Assembly (NCBI GenBank): GCA_003427395.1 | Contig: BFEA01000334.1 | Span: 37,763 to 73,763 of the forward strand | Reading direction: 5' to 3' | Length of the DNA: 36,001 bases | DNA from: Chara braunii | Taxonomy: Eukaryota > Streptophyta > Charophyceae > Charales > Characeae | Part shown: piece by piece, positions 10,489 through 19,625 of the stretch | Layout: every line of letters starts with the position of its first letter | Numbering within the stretch: the stretch's first letter is position 1 | Program-made: the position numbers and the translations under genes | Notes under the pieces: model-generated | Database searches by the model: none | What the model was told of the DNA's origin: nothing | The model's input: only the letters and a program-made list of their open reading frames with translations

Positions 10489-10519
<31 letters not shown>
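9884..10519. mobile_element. Head-to-head foldback of two A-tailed ~300-bp copies (R3)
   Basis: The left arm (about 9,884-10,182) and right arm (about 10,186-10,490) are diverged reverse complements. The left begins with T's then 'gtgtccgtttggttgg'; the right ends 'ccaaccaaatggacac' and an A-run of about 30. The junction is the palindrome-like 'gtgtgggatgagaccc' / 'ctcatcccacac' at about 10,166-10,198. Each arm looks like one retroposon copy with an outward-pointing A-tail. ORFs here are mirror translations of the arms and are not genes. Confidence 0.75.
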
Positions 10520-10523
<4 letters not shown>

Positions 10524-11120
10524 CTGCCTTCTTTTACGCTGCAGTCCTTTTTCCCTCTATCTTTTTCGTTGTAGATCATTCCCTGCCCGCCATGACGTCC
10601 AACGTTTCTGCTTTCCTCCTAAGCTGCGGCCACCATCCTAGGCTGCGGAATCATGTGGGATCCGGCAACACACACGACTTTTTACTTACGGTAAGTAGTG
10701 TGGGATGAGACCCTTACTCTCTTTTTTATCACTTTTTTTTTCTTATATCCCTCTCGCACCGTGGATTTTGTCAGAAATGTTTGATGCTCCTTGGGGTTTT
10801 CTGTTTGATACTCTGACTGTGGTTAATATGCTAATTGTGGTCACTTTTTCTTTTGCTTTTTTTTTAAAACGCAACTTCGTTTAAAAACCGGGAAACGGCC
10901 CCGGTGTCCCTCACATAGATGCTGCAGCCGTCACGGGCTAGGAAAGGCACGTCCGACCAACCCTATCCCCAACCCCAGCCATCTAGCTACCGAGACCCCG
11001 GCCCCCCCAGTACTATCAGGTCTCAAGTTGCTAAAAGGAACACAGGCCAAACAAAGATTACTCGATTTACTCAAACCACTAAAAGTACTCAAACTCAAGA
11101 TTCGAATTTACCAAACCGCT
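10520..11120. other. No gene; copy of the R3 junction motif
   Basis: Mostly T-rich and then C-rich sequence. The one structured signal is 'acttacggtaagtagtgtgg' with 'gatgagaccctta' at about 10,686-10,717. It recurs at the centre of R3 (about 10,158-10,184) and, inverted and diverged, at 9,502-9,529. Confidence 0.45.
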
Positions 11121-11206
11121 AAATGTACTCAAACCCTATAAAAGTACCCAAACCCCAAACCCTATAAAAGTACCCAAACCCTATCGATAGTCAAACCCTA
11201 ATTACT
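11121..11206. repeat. Short CCCTAtaaa tandem motif
   Basis: 'aaaccctataaaagtaccca' occurs twice in tandem, and 'aaaccct' recurs about five times. It resembles plant telomere-strand CCCTAAA only in part, and I do not call it telomeric. Confidence 0.5.
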
Positions 11207-11453
11207 ACTAACCAGTCTTCAAAAACGGGCACAACTCCCAGAAATCAATTCCAGTGTACTATACTTCCTACGAACCAATCAAATTTCTCTTCTCCCTACT
11301 TCCATCCAACCGATAAAGTTGCTATCACCGGATACCAAGTTAGGGCAGTGAGTCGACAGCCATCGCACGATAAACAGCCCAATTGCCACAAAGCCAGTCG
11401 AAATCCCACACAAACCTCAATTCAACGTTTCCACACAAGGAAACGGCGAAGCG

Positions 11454-11633
11454 CAACTGATCACAGCCAGTAAGGCAGTAAAGCAAATCAACACCAAAAC
11501 CCTACAATCCACGACATCACCACTGTATACACCACAAGCACCCATAGTCGATATCCCCTATAAACCCAACTGATCACAGCCAGTAAGGCAGTAAAGCAAA
11601 TCAACACCAAAACCCTACAATCCACGACATCAC
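11454..11633. repeat. 113-bp tandem repeat, units 1 and 2
   Basis: Unit 1 starts with 'caactgatcacagccagtaa' at 11,454. Unit 2 starts at 11,567 and breaks off at 11,633 where adapter sequence begins. The units are essentially identical over the shared part. The repeat continues at 11,786 with another unit. Confidence 0.9.
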
Positions 11634-11671
11634 CTGTCTCTTATACACATCTAGATGTGTATAAGAGACAG
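11634..11671. other. Sequencing adapter: Nextera mate-pair junction
   Basis: Two perfect 19-bp Tn5 mosaic ends in inverted orientation, CTGTCTCTTATACACATCT at 11,634-11,652 and AGATGTGTATAAGAGACAG at 11,653-11,671. Head-to-head adjacency is exactly the junction adapter of Nextera mate-pair libraries. It is not genomic DNA. Confidence 0.97.
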
Positions 11672-11785
11672 ATCGGACCCAACGTCCCGTATGAAGACAT
11701 GTAAAAACAATTTATGAACAAGTTGAGGTACTGAGGCCATTACCCGGTTTCGGCTTAAGAGTGTCCTTCAAGATCATGAACAAAN
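11672..11785. other. Chimeric insert next to adapter, copy of 2,993-3,105
   Basis: From 'gaagacatgtaaaaacaatt' onward the next ~90 bp are identical, in the same orientation, to about 3,011-3,105. The first ~22 bp differ at a few places. It ends at an N (11,785), after which the 113-bp repeat resumes. This is what reading through a circularised fragment of about 8.6 kb would give. Confidence 0.85.
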
Positions 11786-11944
11786 ACCCATAGTCGATAT
11801 CCCCTATAAACCCAACTGATCACAGCCAGTAAGGCAGTAAAGCAAATCAACACCAAAACCCTACAATCCACGACATCACCGGTGTATGCACCACAAGCAC
11901 CCATAGTCAGTATCCCCTATAAACCCATTCCAAACGTATATAGC
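11786..11944. repeat. 113-bp tandem repeat, resumed units
   Basis: Resumes inside a unit with 'acccatagtcgatatcccct'. Another unit starts at 11,813 ('caactgatcacag') and runs through 'ccctataaaccc'. The true number of units in the genome cannot be read because of the chimera. Confidence 0.85.
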
Positions 11945-13560
11945 CTAACAATTAGTCTAACAGTCGTGTCGTTCATAAACAGAGTCAATAACCCGTCAAA
12001 GATCCAAAGACTAGGAAGTCGCAAGCAACACCACGTCCGAAGCAGGAGCATCGGCTAAAGTGGACAAACCCTGGTCGAGGCTGAAGCCCTGTGTCAGCAA
12101 TTCACCAACAGCTCTGGGCGATACCAATCACAGCGAGAAGTCCTTCATCCAATCTCCCGGAAGTCGACGCTTGTCGATGTACTCTCCTCATTCGTCTCCA
12201 GCTCTTCACTCGAATGAAATTGCATCCGTGGCCACAACACAACAGTGTTACGTATCTGCAATCAGCGGGCAAAGCCCCTGATCGGGTGACAATACTGATA
12301 TGTACGGTGCGCAGATCCTGCCCGTCGGCCGTCCCCACATCTCTCCCGTTCCTCCCACGGCCAATCTAGGATTACCAACTACCGTTGGCCAAGACCAGGC
12401 TATGGCAGGTGCATGGTTGTGCTCCCTCGAAGCGGCCTCCACCTCAGCGCCCACACGCTCCATCACCCCACCGCCTCCGCCACGCCCAACAGCAAGCTCT
12501 GGCTAAGCATAGCTTAATGACAGCTACCCCGTGCGATCCCCCGCTGCCTGCGCACCGTAGTGACGACGCGCTAACGCAGCGTTACCACTGCGCTAGCGCG
12601 CCTATATTTTTTGCTGTGTATAATTGTGGTCACTTCTGTCAGTAGTTTAGTTCATATTTATTCAATCTATTTATGTGCTATTTATCTATTTTTACTTTTT
12701 TTTATGCTCATGTTAGTTACCGGGGAGGAAGTTCTATATAGACTACACATTCCGTGCGTCGCGAGTCTTGATCCCATGACCTGCACCTGCATAAACTCAT
12801 AACAATGCCCTTAGTAGGGTTTGTAGGTTGTCAATAGGAATAGGGTGTCCAGCAGGTCGCATGGCACAACCCAGGCCCAGGCCAGAACGGTACCAGTACC
12901 CAAGGCCAAGCAACCAAGTCTTGTTTGGCGGCTGGACCGTCATTCTGGTTTGTTATTTAATGAAGAAGAGGCAGCCATAGCTGCCGTACAAGGGAAATGG
13001 CGTGGACCACAGCTGTGTGTGTGGAGTGTGTGGGCGCATGCCATTGTCACAGTGTGCATTTCACGCGCGCTATGCTTTGTCTGGAGTGTGTGCGTTGACG
13101 CGCTATGCTGTGAGTGAAAGGAGGGCAGTAGTTTGGGCGAGGGACCGCCACATCAGCGCGCGGACGTGTGGTGGCTGACCGGGTCCTTGGAGATGGAGGA
13201 GGCATACCTGTTGTGGGCAGTCGGTGTCATATGAAGACTTGCCCTGAACTCTCATTTTCATCGCTGCTGTACCAGCGGGGGACCGGGCTATGTAGATTTG
13301 GAAGTTGCATTGCAGTTTGATTTTGAAATCGAGCGTGAAAATTGTGTTTAATCAACTTTAGTGGTTTAAACCACAAGTACCTTTCCCACCTATTTAGGCG
13401 TGCCGGGTAATGCGCTGGCCTGAAACGGAAGGGCGGGGCCAAAAAATCGAATTGGCGGCCCGTCCTGATTTTCGGGGCGGCTTGTGGCGCCCGCGGTCGA
13501 CATACTATGGGAAGAGCGCTGGTGGTTCAACTTTTAAATTAACTTTTGCTCACTTTTTTA
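11945..13560. other. No recognisable gene
   Basis: Contains overlapping short ORFs on both strands at 12,060-12,645, an imperfect palindrome at about 12,568-12,602 ('cgcgctaacgcag' / 'ctgcgctagcgcg') and TG-rich sequence at 13,010-13,120. I recognise no protein domain, RNA gene or copy of the dispersed families. Confidence 0.45.
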
Positions 13561-13561
13561 A

Positions 13562-13564
<3 letters not shown>

Positions 13565-13600
<36 letters not shown>
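13565..13600. repeat. Long poly(T) tract
   Basis: An uninterrupted T-run of more than 30 bases. It may be the A-tail of a minus-strand retroposon, but the body could not be matched to another copy here. Confidence 0.85.
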
Positions 13601-13601
<1 letters not shown>

Positions 13602-13903
13602 AACAACAAAGCCCCTGCCAGTGCTCTCACTTTTTTAACCTGACATCTCTAATTTGCAAGTGTGAATGAGAGTACATGGAAGTTGGCTCCTTTACACACC
13701 CGTACTTCCAAGCTGGTTTTTTTCTCCCAAGAACTGCCATAATTGTTTTTGTCAAAATGGACTAATGGAGATCCTTTTTTTTTCTTTTTTTTTTTGTGAA
13801 CAAAAGTGGGCTTCAATGGAGAAAAAGAATGGGACCCGAGCTTCAATGAAAAAAAATAAAAAAATGGAGATTTTTATCATTTTTTTTAATTATTATTAGT
13901 TTT

Positions 13904-13978
13904 ACCATTTCTCTATTTATGCGTGTCATCCTTGCGCTCAGGGGCCAAGCTAATCTCCTCTCTCTGTATCTTTCCAAT
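13904..13978 (-). ncRNA. U6 snRNA-derived pseudogene
   Basis: On the minus strand this reads as the central and 3' part of U6 spliceosomal RNA: a GATACAGAG box, 'gattagc' with the AGC triad, 'ttggcccct', 'gcgcaaggatgacacgcata', and 'gagaaatgg' near the end. The most conserved U6 blocks are in order. The differences argue against function: two extra bases before GCGCAAGG, two extra bases after ACAGAG, changes near the triad, no 5' stem-loop, and an A-rich 3' continuation in place of the usual terminal U-run. The missing 5' end is replaced by hairpin element H4. Retroposed and chimeric U6 copies are known products of LINE machinery. Confidence 0.85.
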
Positions 13979-14133
13979 CCCGAGGTCCCACTAGCAAAGA
14001 GGATAGGATCAAAACGGGATGTGTTTTTTGCAATGCAGAAAAGCAGTTCAATCTCGATTTACTGCAGCTCCCCACAAACACATCCAGATTCAGGCATTCT
14101 ATGCAATCCTCTTTCCTAGTGGGACCATGCCCC
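13979..14133. mobile_element. H hairpin element, copy H4, joined to U6
   Basis: Starts 'cccgaggtcccactagcaaa' and ends 'tttcctagtgggaccatgcc'. It keeps the family block 'acacatccagattcaggc'. The arms pair less well than in H1-H3. Its left end abuts the U6 fragment without spacer, so in minus-strand reading the order is H4, then U6, then an A-rich tail. Confidence 0.6.
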
Positions 14134-14755
14134 AGATGTCCCGAAGGACATGTTTTCTTTTCTTGTTCGCGGCCAGGAGGCTGCGCTTGTGTGGGTTTCA
14201 TTTTCATCGTTTCATTTCTTTCTATTTTCGGTAAGGTCGTGCAGTACAACCTCGCTATGACGGGTTCTTTTGGGTTCTCCGACAGCAGAAAATAGGTCTG
14301 GTCGCAGTTGTCCCTAAGACCGGTCGTAGGGCAGGTTAGCTTGTCAAGGTCGTTGCAATTTAGTATAGGGCGCCGGCCATCGTTTCCCTTTTGAGGGATA
14401 GAGTTTTTCCCCGTTGCAAACTGGGGCCGGGCGATATGGGTCTGGGCGGGCAATTTGGGTCTGGGTCTTTTCCTGTTTTGTTTTTTTTCTCTTCTACTGC
14501 ATCTTCCCAGAAATACAGTAAGCATTCTGCTGTTTACTACGCCCAAGTAATGAAATCTAGAACAGACTTCCCTCCCCCCTTGGCAGGGCTTACTAAAGAA
14601 ACGAAAAGGAAAAAAAAACGTACGTAAAAAAAGAAGAAAAAGGCTTAGCGTACTTTCTTCTTTCTTCTTTTCTTTTTTTTATCAGAACTTCATATACGGG
14701 AAAACCCACTTAACGAGGTGATAAGAGCAGCCCCGTTAAGTGGGTCCCGATGTTG
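14134..14755. other. No confident gene; small inverted repeat
   Basis: A minus-strand ORF of 198 codons (13,950-14,546) overlaps H4 and U6-adjacent sequence and has no recognised domain; I consider it chance. A short inverted repeat 'cccacttaacgagg' / 'ccccgttaagtggg' lies at about 14,705-14,744. T/A-rich tracts fill 14,600-14,690. Confidence 0.45.
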
Positions 14756-14872
14756 AAGGCTCCATCTATTGGTGGGGAGCTACACCTGGTCTGGAAATCG
14801 GGTCCAGCGTCCCTGTACAATAACATGTGTCAGCTGGAAATCGGGTCCAGCGTCCCTTATACACTGATGTGA
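14756..14872 (-). repeat. R1 repeat with internal duplication
   Basis: 'ctccatctattggtggggag' is followed by two direct copies of 'ctggaaatcgggtccagcgt' (about 14,797 and 14,831). It is an R1 copy antisense to the plus strand. The second 'ggtccagcgtccc' block appears to be a local duplication. Confidence 0.65.
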
Positions 14873-15147
14873 AATGTTCGTTAAGTTTGAATATCCCCCA
14901 TAGAACAAAAGGCATTGATTTCCCAGGAGAAGGGAAGGATTGACCTCCTGCGTACATGACGAAAACCTGTCAGTGACTAAAAAAAACATCTCCATCAAAC
15001 ACGCCAACAGCCAAAACACACCCATGTCCGAAACCCTAAACAACCTACCCCTACACCTCATCATGATTGGGGATTGAGGGCTGGACAATCCCAATCAATG
15101 GAGGGTCGTCATACTTACTTTTGCCACCAGAGCTGTGGAGATCGAGG

Positions 15148-15150
<3 letters not shown>

Positions 15151-15193
<43 letters not shown>

Positions 15194-15690
15194 ACAGAAA
15201 GAAGCTCCAGTCTATTCGTGGGGAGCAGCACGTGCTGAGAACCGGGCCCAGCGTCCCATATGAACATACGTCATTTTGTAACACCGGGGCCATTATCCGG
15301 CTTCGGCTGAGAAAAACCTGAGAATAGAAAATTCTAATGCTGATGATACTAATGATGCCAGTGATGACAAAAAATGTAGCTACACATGCTGAGTCAGCCA
15401 TACTGGACTCCTAATCCTGAACAACACCAAGCCCTCCCTTACCAGGATATTGCAACTCTAGAACAAGACAAACCTATCCCCCCACTGCCATAGCTGATCT
15501 CTCCTCACTACCCAGACTAACCCCACCCCATAGGTTGTCAAGGTAGCCCCTCCTGGTTCACCATTGGCTTGCTTTCCTCCCTCAGCAAACCCCAGCTCTC
15601 TCTACAAGGCCTCCCGCCCCTGCCAATTACAGGTTACAGGGCTATGCCCCAGCTCCGGCCAGCGTTGTTCTGGCATCGGCAATCCAGGAG
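15151..15690 (-). mobile_element. R1 retroposon, long copy B
   Basis: A T-run of about 40 (15,151-15,192), then 'ctccagtctattcgtgggga', 'agcagcacgtgctgagaacc', 'cccagcgtcccatatgaac', 'ggccattatccggcttcggc', and a distal block at about 15,592-15,679 matching 3,369-3,456. The order is the same as in copy A. No ORF on the minus strand is convincing. The long pure tail suggests a young insertion. Confidence 0.7.
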
Positions 15691-16040
15691 CACAGAACAA
15701 AACAACTTCAGCAGTTATCAGTCTAGGTTCGACGATCCCTGAATTCCTATATCCGAAATAAAGAAGAAGACCAGGTGCTGCCAAGATTGTACAGCAGAAG
15801 GCGGCTGGTTTTGAAGTATTGAACTGTATTGAAATTATCAGATCTTTTTTTGACGCGTCGAGTTTATTAGGCCTTGCTCCACTACCGAGCAAATGTGCAA
15901 AAAGAGCATGAATCCTCCGGTAGAACATGAGGAGGCACACTGCTAGTAGTTTAGAGCTTGAAATGCCCTTTTTCTTTTTCTTTTTTTCTTTTTTTTTTTC
16001 TCTTTTTTTTTTGAACTTCGCTCGGTATTGAAAGGACAAG
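15691..16040. other. No recognisable gene
   Basis: Intergenic sequence ending in pyrimidine-rich tracts (15,968-16,012). The 145-codon minus-strand ORF here begins in the Lys-rich translation of that tract and is not convincing. Confidence 0.4.
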
Positions 16041-16044
16041 AACA

Positions 16045-16142
16045 GAGGCTGGGGACCTCACAATTCAACCCGGATTGCTGAAAAACAGGTCCAGCATCCT
16101 ATCTTGGGTATCAGACTGGAAAGCAGGTCCAGTGTCCTCAGA
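16045..16142 (-). mobile_element. R5 retroposon-like repeat, copy 1
   Basis: Contains 'gaggctggggacctcacaat', 'tcaacccggattgctgaaaa' and 'caggtccagc', then a second 'ggaaagcaggtccagtgtcc'. A close copy lies at 18,697-18,830. Both have T-rich tracts on the left, which suggests minus-strand retroposons. The 'ggtccagcgtcc' core is shared with R1. Confidence 0.55.
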
Positions 16143-16154
16143 AGAAGAGATAGA

Positions 16155-16588
16155 GGGCCTCGCTGCATTACTCTAGACTCTCGAAATATTTCGAGAGTTC
16201 GACTAGGCTAAGCATTGTCAGAGAGGCGAGACTCCCGAAATACCCGCCTTCACTGCACTTACTCTAGAACCTGTGACACGAGATCAACTTTCGAAACCCT
16301 GGGCGTCGTCTGACTCGACAGAAGAGCTGCACCACTGCGCTACGGGACAGAGTCTGGCCGCCGGGACAGGAGGTCCACTTTCGAAAAACGAGCCTGTGGG
16401 CGGGCAACTCCTCAGGACACTTGCAAATTCGGTTTTTGCAGGCGGGAGACTCTCTACGTTTCGAGAGTGGCGTTGTAGCGTGGCATCTGACAGCTCTCGA
16501 TCGGTTTCGAGAGTTTCCGGATCGAGAGTAAGTGCAGCAAAGACCCACTCTCAAAACTCCGAGAGTCTAGAGTAGTGCAGCGAGGCCC
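16155..16588. mobile_element. 434-bp TIR DNA transposon, non-autonomous
   Basis: Terminal inverted repeats begin GGGCCTCGCTGCAT/CTAC and pair over about 29 bp with one mismatch. The element is flanked by the trinucleotide AGA on both sides (16,152-16,154 and 16,589-16,591), a possible 3-bp target duplication. Inside, the motif TTTCGAGAGT or its complement recurs at about 16,178, 16,189, 16,459 and 16,505, with variants at 16,288, 16,377 and 16,545. Such clustered motifs often bind the transposase. No transposase is encoded. A second end of the family is at 23,581-23,597. The superfamily is undetermined; PIF/Harbinger would fit a 3-bp duplication. Confidence 0.8.
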
Positions 16589-16687
16589 AGAGTGTGGGGT
16601 GGTACAGCCCTCAGTAGCTTGCTATTCCCTTGTCAGTTTTTTTTTCTTTTCTTTTCTCTCCTGCCATAGAAGAATCTGGGATCCCTC

Positions 16688-16990
16688 CAGCTTCCTAGCT
16701 CAATTGGTTAGGCACGCAAGTGGCATTCAGGAGGTTGTGGGTTCAATCCCCACGGCCGCCTGTGGCACTCTTGGTGCCATCCAACTGAGATAGTGAGCTG
16801 GATCCTCCCAGTCGGTAACAGTAAAGTCTTCAGCCAACACGGGTGTGAGTGCGCGTGTGAGTGGGTTGTGTGTCATGTGTGGGAGAGTGTTGGCTTTGGA
16901 CACTACCATCCAGAAGGCTGTCCATCCCCCACTTCATAAGACCTTTGCCAAGCTTACTGTTTAGAACATAAAGCATGCTACCCGAAAGGC
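16688..16990 (+). mobile_element. tRNA-derived SINE
   Basis: The head carries a pol III type A box 'tagctcaattgg' (16,696-16,707) and a B box 'ggttcaatcc' (16,740-16,749), with a perfect T-arm 'gtgggttcaatccccac'. The D and anticodon stems do not pair well and the acceptor ends do not match, so it is not a functional tRNA. A non-tRNA body follows; its 3' end is uncertain, before the T-run at 17,125. The internal promoter could still direct transcription. Confidence 0.65.
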
Positions 16991-17124
16991 TGCATCCCCG
17001 CGTTTGACGCGGTATAACAGTGAGTGAGCCTGTTATTACCAATATACCACATTTGGCCAGTCACTGTGGTAATAACAGACAGAAAGAAAGAAGACAAGCA
17101 ATCATGGCCAATTATTGATTGCTC

Positions 17125-17295
17125 TTTTTTTTTTTTTTTTTTTTTTTGGGACAAAAAGCTCCAATCTATTCGTGGGGAGCAACAGGAACCGGGCCCAGCG
17201 TCCCATATCAAATGATACAAGAAATTTGGAATACCAGGGCCATTACCTGGTCTCGGCTAAGAACAGTCTGAGAATACCAGGGCCATTACCTGGCT
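17125..17295 (-). mobile_element. R1 retroposon, copy C
   Basis: A T-run (about 17,125-17,147), then 'gctccaatctattcgtgggg', 'agcaacaggaaccgggccca', 'gcgtcccatatcaaatgata'. The 'ccagggccattacctgg' block appears twice (about 17,233 and 17,276), a local direct duplication. Confidence 0.7.
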
Positions 17296-17437
17296 TTACA
17301 CTCCAACTGTCAATATTGGGAAATTTTCCGGAACTGCCCCTCCAACTCCCTTCTTTTTTTTTTTGTGAGTTTGTGTGTGCTGTATGCCTCTCCAACGACC
17401 TACTTACCTTGCCGTGCTCCTCTGACAAGGATTGAAA

Positions 17438-17511
17438 TTTCTGAAAAACCCCTGGCCTCTTCAGGGCCTGGAAGTTTCTGAAAAACCCCTGGCCTCTTCA
17501 GGGCCTGGAAT
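17438..17511. repeat. 37-bp perfect tandem duplication
   Basis: 'tttctgaaaaacccctggcc...' occurs at 17,438-17,474 and 17,475-17,511 with near-complete identity. No coding role is evident. Confidence 0.85.
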
Positions 17512-17904
17512 ATGTTCAATATGCCCTGGTAGCTCCGCTCCCAGCGCCAGGGGAACGCTGCCGGTGCCACCAAGGGCCACAGGGCAATTATGCTGGAAAG
17601 TTGCACCCCTCACTGGCAGGGGCCTGCAGTGAACTTCAGAGGCCCAAGGGGCACGACAGGGTAAGTCAGCTGCCGGAGGGGCGTACAACAAATAAACGGA
17701 AGTCGGAGGGGCATTTCGAAAACTTTCCCTCAATATTGCTAAAGAATTACAAGCTTGTATTCATGCTCCAAAATGCCCATGCTTTCAGGGCTAAGCTGCT
17801 GCAAATGGGTTCCAGCAACCCCTTTATACAAATCGTCCAGTCCCATCCTTTCTGGGTAGGAAATTTCAGAGCTTATGTGCTCAAGCGAAAGGATGGGAAT
17901 GGAT

Positions 17905-17965
17905 GACGGGTTGCTGGACCCGGTTTCCAGCAGGTGCAGCTCCCCACCTATAGAAAGGACCCATC
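17905..17965 (+). repeat. R1 fragment
   Basis: 'gctggacccggtttccagca' followed by 'ggtgcagctccccacctata' is the plus-strand version of the R1 core. No A-tail remains. Confidence 0.6.
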
Positions 17966-18204
17966 GCCGAGCAAGGCCCCAATCGTGGTGGTTCCCTCAA
18001 CACGACAGGGATAGCCCTGAGGCTGGCGCGAGTGAGGGGTTTTGTCAAATGAAAAAGAATGATGCCAAGGCTTCTGCAACCATGCCTCCCCAAAGTACTA
18101 CTCTGGTACAAACTAGGGGGCATGGATGGCATTCTGCCCCCGCCCCCCCCCTTCCCACCGCGCGGGGGGGATACTTTCACTCAGATGTGGAAGATCAAGG
18201 ATGT

Positions 18205-18265
18205 ATCTGGGACCCTGGACCCGGTTTCGAGCAGGTGGCAGGCGCTGCTCCCCAGCAATAGACGG
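18205..18265 (+). repeat. R1 fragment
   Basis: 'ctggacccggtttcgagcag' followed by 'gctgctccccagcaatagac'. Plus-strand R1 core. A few bases separate the two halves compared with the 17,905 copy. Confidence 0.6.
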
Positions 18266-18650
18266 GGGCAACCGGGGGCCATGCCCCACTTGTCGAGGTT
18301 AAGTTCTGGTTTCAAATATGCAAATGGCTCCCTGCCATCCGATCTGAAAATTCCCTGGCCACGGTGTGACCACCTTGAGAATTAAAAATACACGAATCGT
18401 AAACTAAACCCCCACTACTGTAGTGGGACATGGCCCCGGCAGGTGCCTACTAGGTGGAGGTGCTCCTATCACCCCACCTGGCAGGCCAATTATTGTGTGC
18501 ACCCTCTGTATACAGACATCATATGTCCATTTTATGTCCAGGGGCCTTATGATGAAATTCAATGCGCATGGTTGTGCTCCCCAGAATGGAGATGTTGCCG
18601 GGCCCATAAGGAGAGAGAGCCGAGTCCAGGACATGTTTTCACATTCCTTT
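18266..18650. other. No recognisable gene
   Basis: Overlapping ORFs on both strands (the longest, 190 codons, spans an R5 copy and a T-run and so is not credible). No known domain. Confidence 0.4.
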
Positions 18651-18830
18651 TTTTTTTTTTTTTTTTTAAATGGTGAGTTCTTAATTAAAATGGGGTTGAG
18701 GCCGGGGACCTCACAATTCAACCCGGGTTTGCTGCTGAAAAACAGGTTCAGCGTCCTCATATCTCAGGATCGGACCAGGTCCAGCATCCTGTCTCTTGCT
18801 GGAAAGCAGGTCCAGGGTGCTCTGTCTCTG
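18651..18830 (-). mobile_element. R5 retroposon-like repeat, copy 2
   Basis: A T-run near 18,650-18,667, then 'gaggccggggacctcacaat', 'tcaacccgggtttgctgctg', 'aaaaacaggttcagcgtcct', and two more 'aggtccagc/aggtccagg' blocks at about 18,778 and 18,810. It matches copy 1 at 16,045. Confidence 0.6.
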
Positions 18831-19179
18831 AGGAAGTCTACAGAAATAATCCCTCTTGATAGCTACACTGCTATCCCAGATTTGCAAACCAACCAAGGGT
18901 ACCTTGAGTTCCTATTGCTGAGAGCCTTCCAGCCTACTCAGGCTGGCTGTGATCTGTTTGGGATCATGTCTCCTGTTCATCCCACAGTAGTCTAGAGAAG
19001 AAGATCTGTCCTGACCCCACTGAGCTTGCCCACCTAAACCGGTGCTCACATTCCTTTTTTTCTTTTTTCTTTTCTTTTCTTTTTTTCTTTTCTTTTTTTT
19101 TTCCAAAGAAAGGCCCTTGCGATATCCCTCTATCCTGGTGGTGGTAAGAGAACCGTCAGAATTGAGGGCTTACCTGTCG

Positions 19180-19240
19180 GGCTGCTCCATCTATTGATGG
19201 GGAGCAGCACCTGCTGGAAACCGGGTCCAGCGTCCCATTG
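19180..19240 (-). repeat. R1 fragment
   Basis: 'gctccatctattgatgggga', 'gcagcacctgctggaaaccg' and 'ggtccagcgtccc'. One of the best-preserved R1 cores, on the minus strand. Confidence 0.65.
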
Positions 19241-19250
19241 ATACCACGAG

Positions 19251-19313
<63 letters not shown>

Positions 19314-19332
19314 GAGAGACAGAGAGAGACAG

Positions 19333-19413
<81 letters not shown>

Positions 19414-19510
19414 CTCTTCTGTGATGCCCGTTGTTTCTTCCCCCTGGACTGCATTCCTTTTCCACGAGACACATAGAGACAGAGAGAGACAGAGAGAGAC
19501 AGAGAGAGAG

Positions 19511-19585
<75 letters not shown>

Positions 19586-19625
19586 CTCTTCTGTGATACC
19601 CGTTGTTTCTTCCCCCTGGACTGCA
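19241..19625. repeat. Duplicated (GA)n microsatellite block
   Basis: Two copies of 'ccacgagacacagagag', a long GA tract with CAGA/CACA interruptions, then 'gaagagggctcttctgtgat' and 'gcccgttgtttcttccccct', at about 19,244-19,451 and 19,461-19,624. Long poly-Ser/Leu or Arg/Glu ORFs in every frame are only translations of the GA repeat. Confidence 0.9.

Noticed and set aside
10100-10641. Two ORFs of 159 and 156 codons on opposite strands
   Set aside because: They mirror the arms of the R3 foldback and run through poly(A)/poly(T) tracts.
14229-14255. Pogo/Tigger-like terminal repeat (cagtacaacctcgctatgac)
   Set aside because: No complementary partner end was found within reach, so no element can be defined.
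13950-14546. 198-codon minus-strand ORF
   Set aside because: It spans the hairpin element next to the U6 fragment and has no recognised domain or conserved composition.
16688-16761. Functional tRNA gene
   Set aside because: A and B boxes and the T-arm are good, but the D, anticodon and acceptor stems do not pair.
19241-19625. Long Ser/Leu-rich and Arg/Glu-rich ORFs up to 200 codons on both strands
   Set aside because: They are translations of (GA)n microsatellites in several frames and carry no other sequence.
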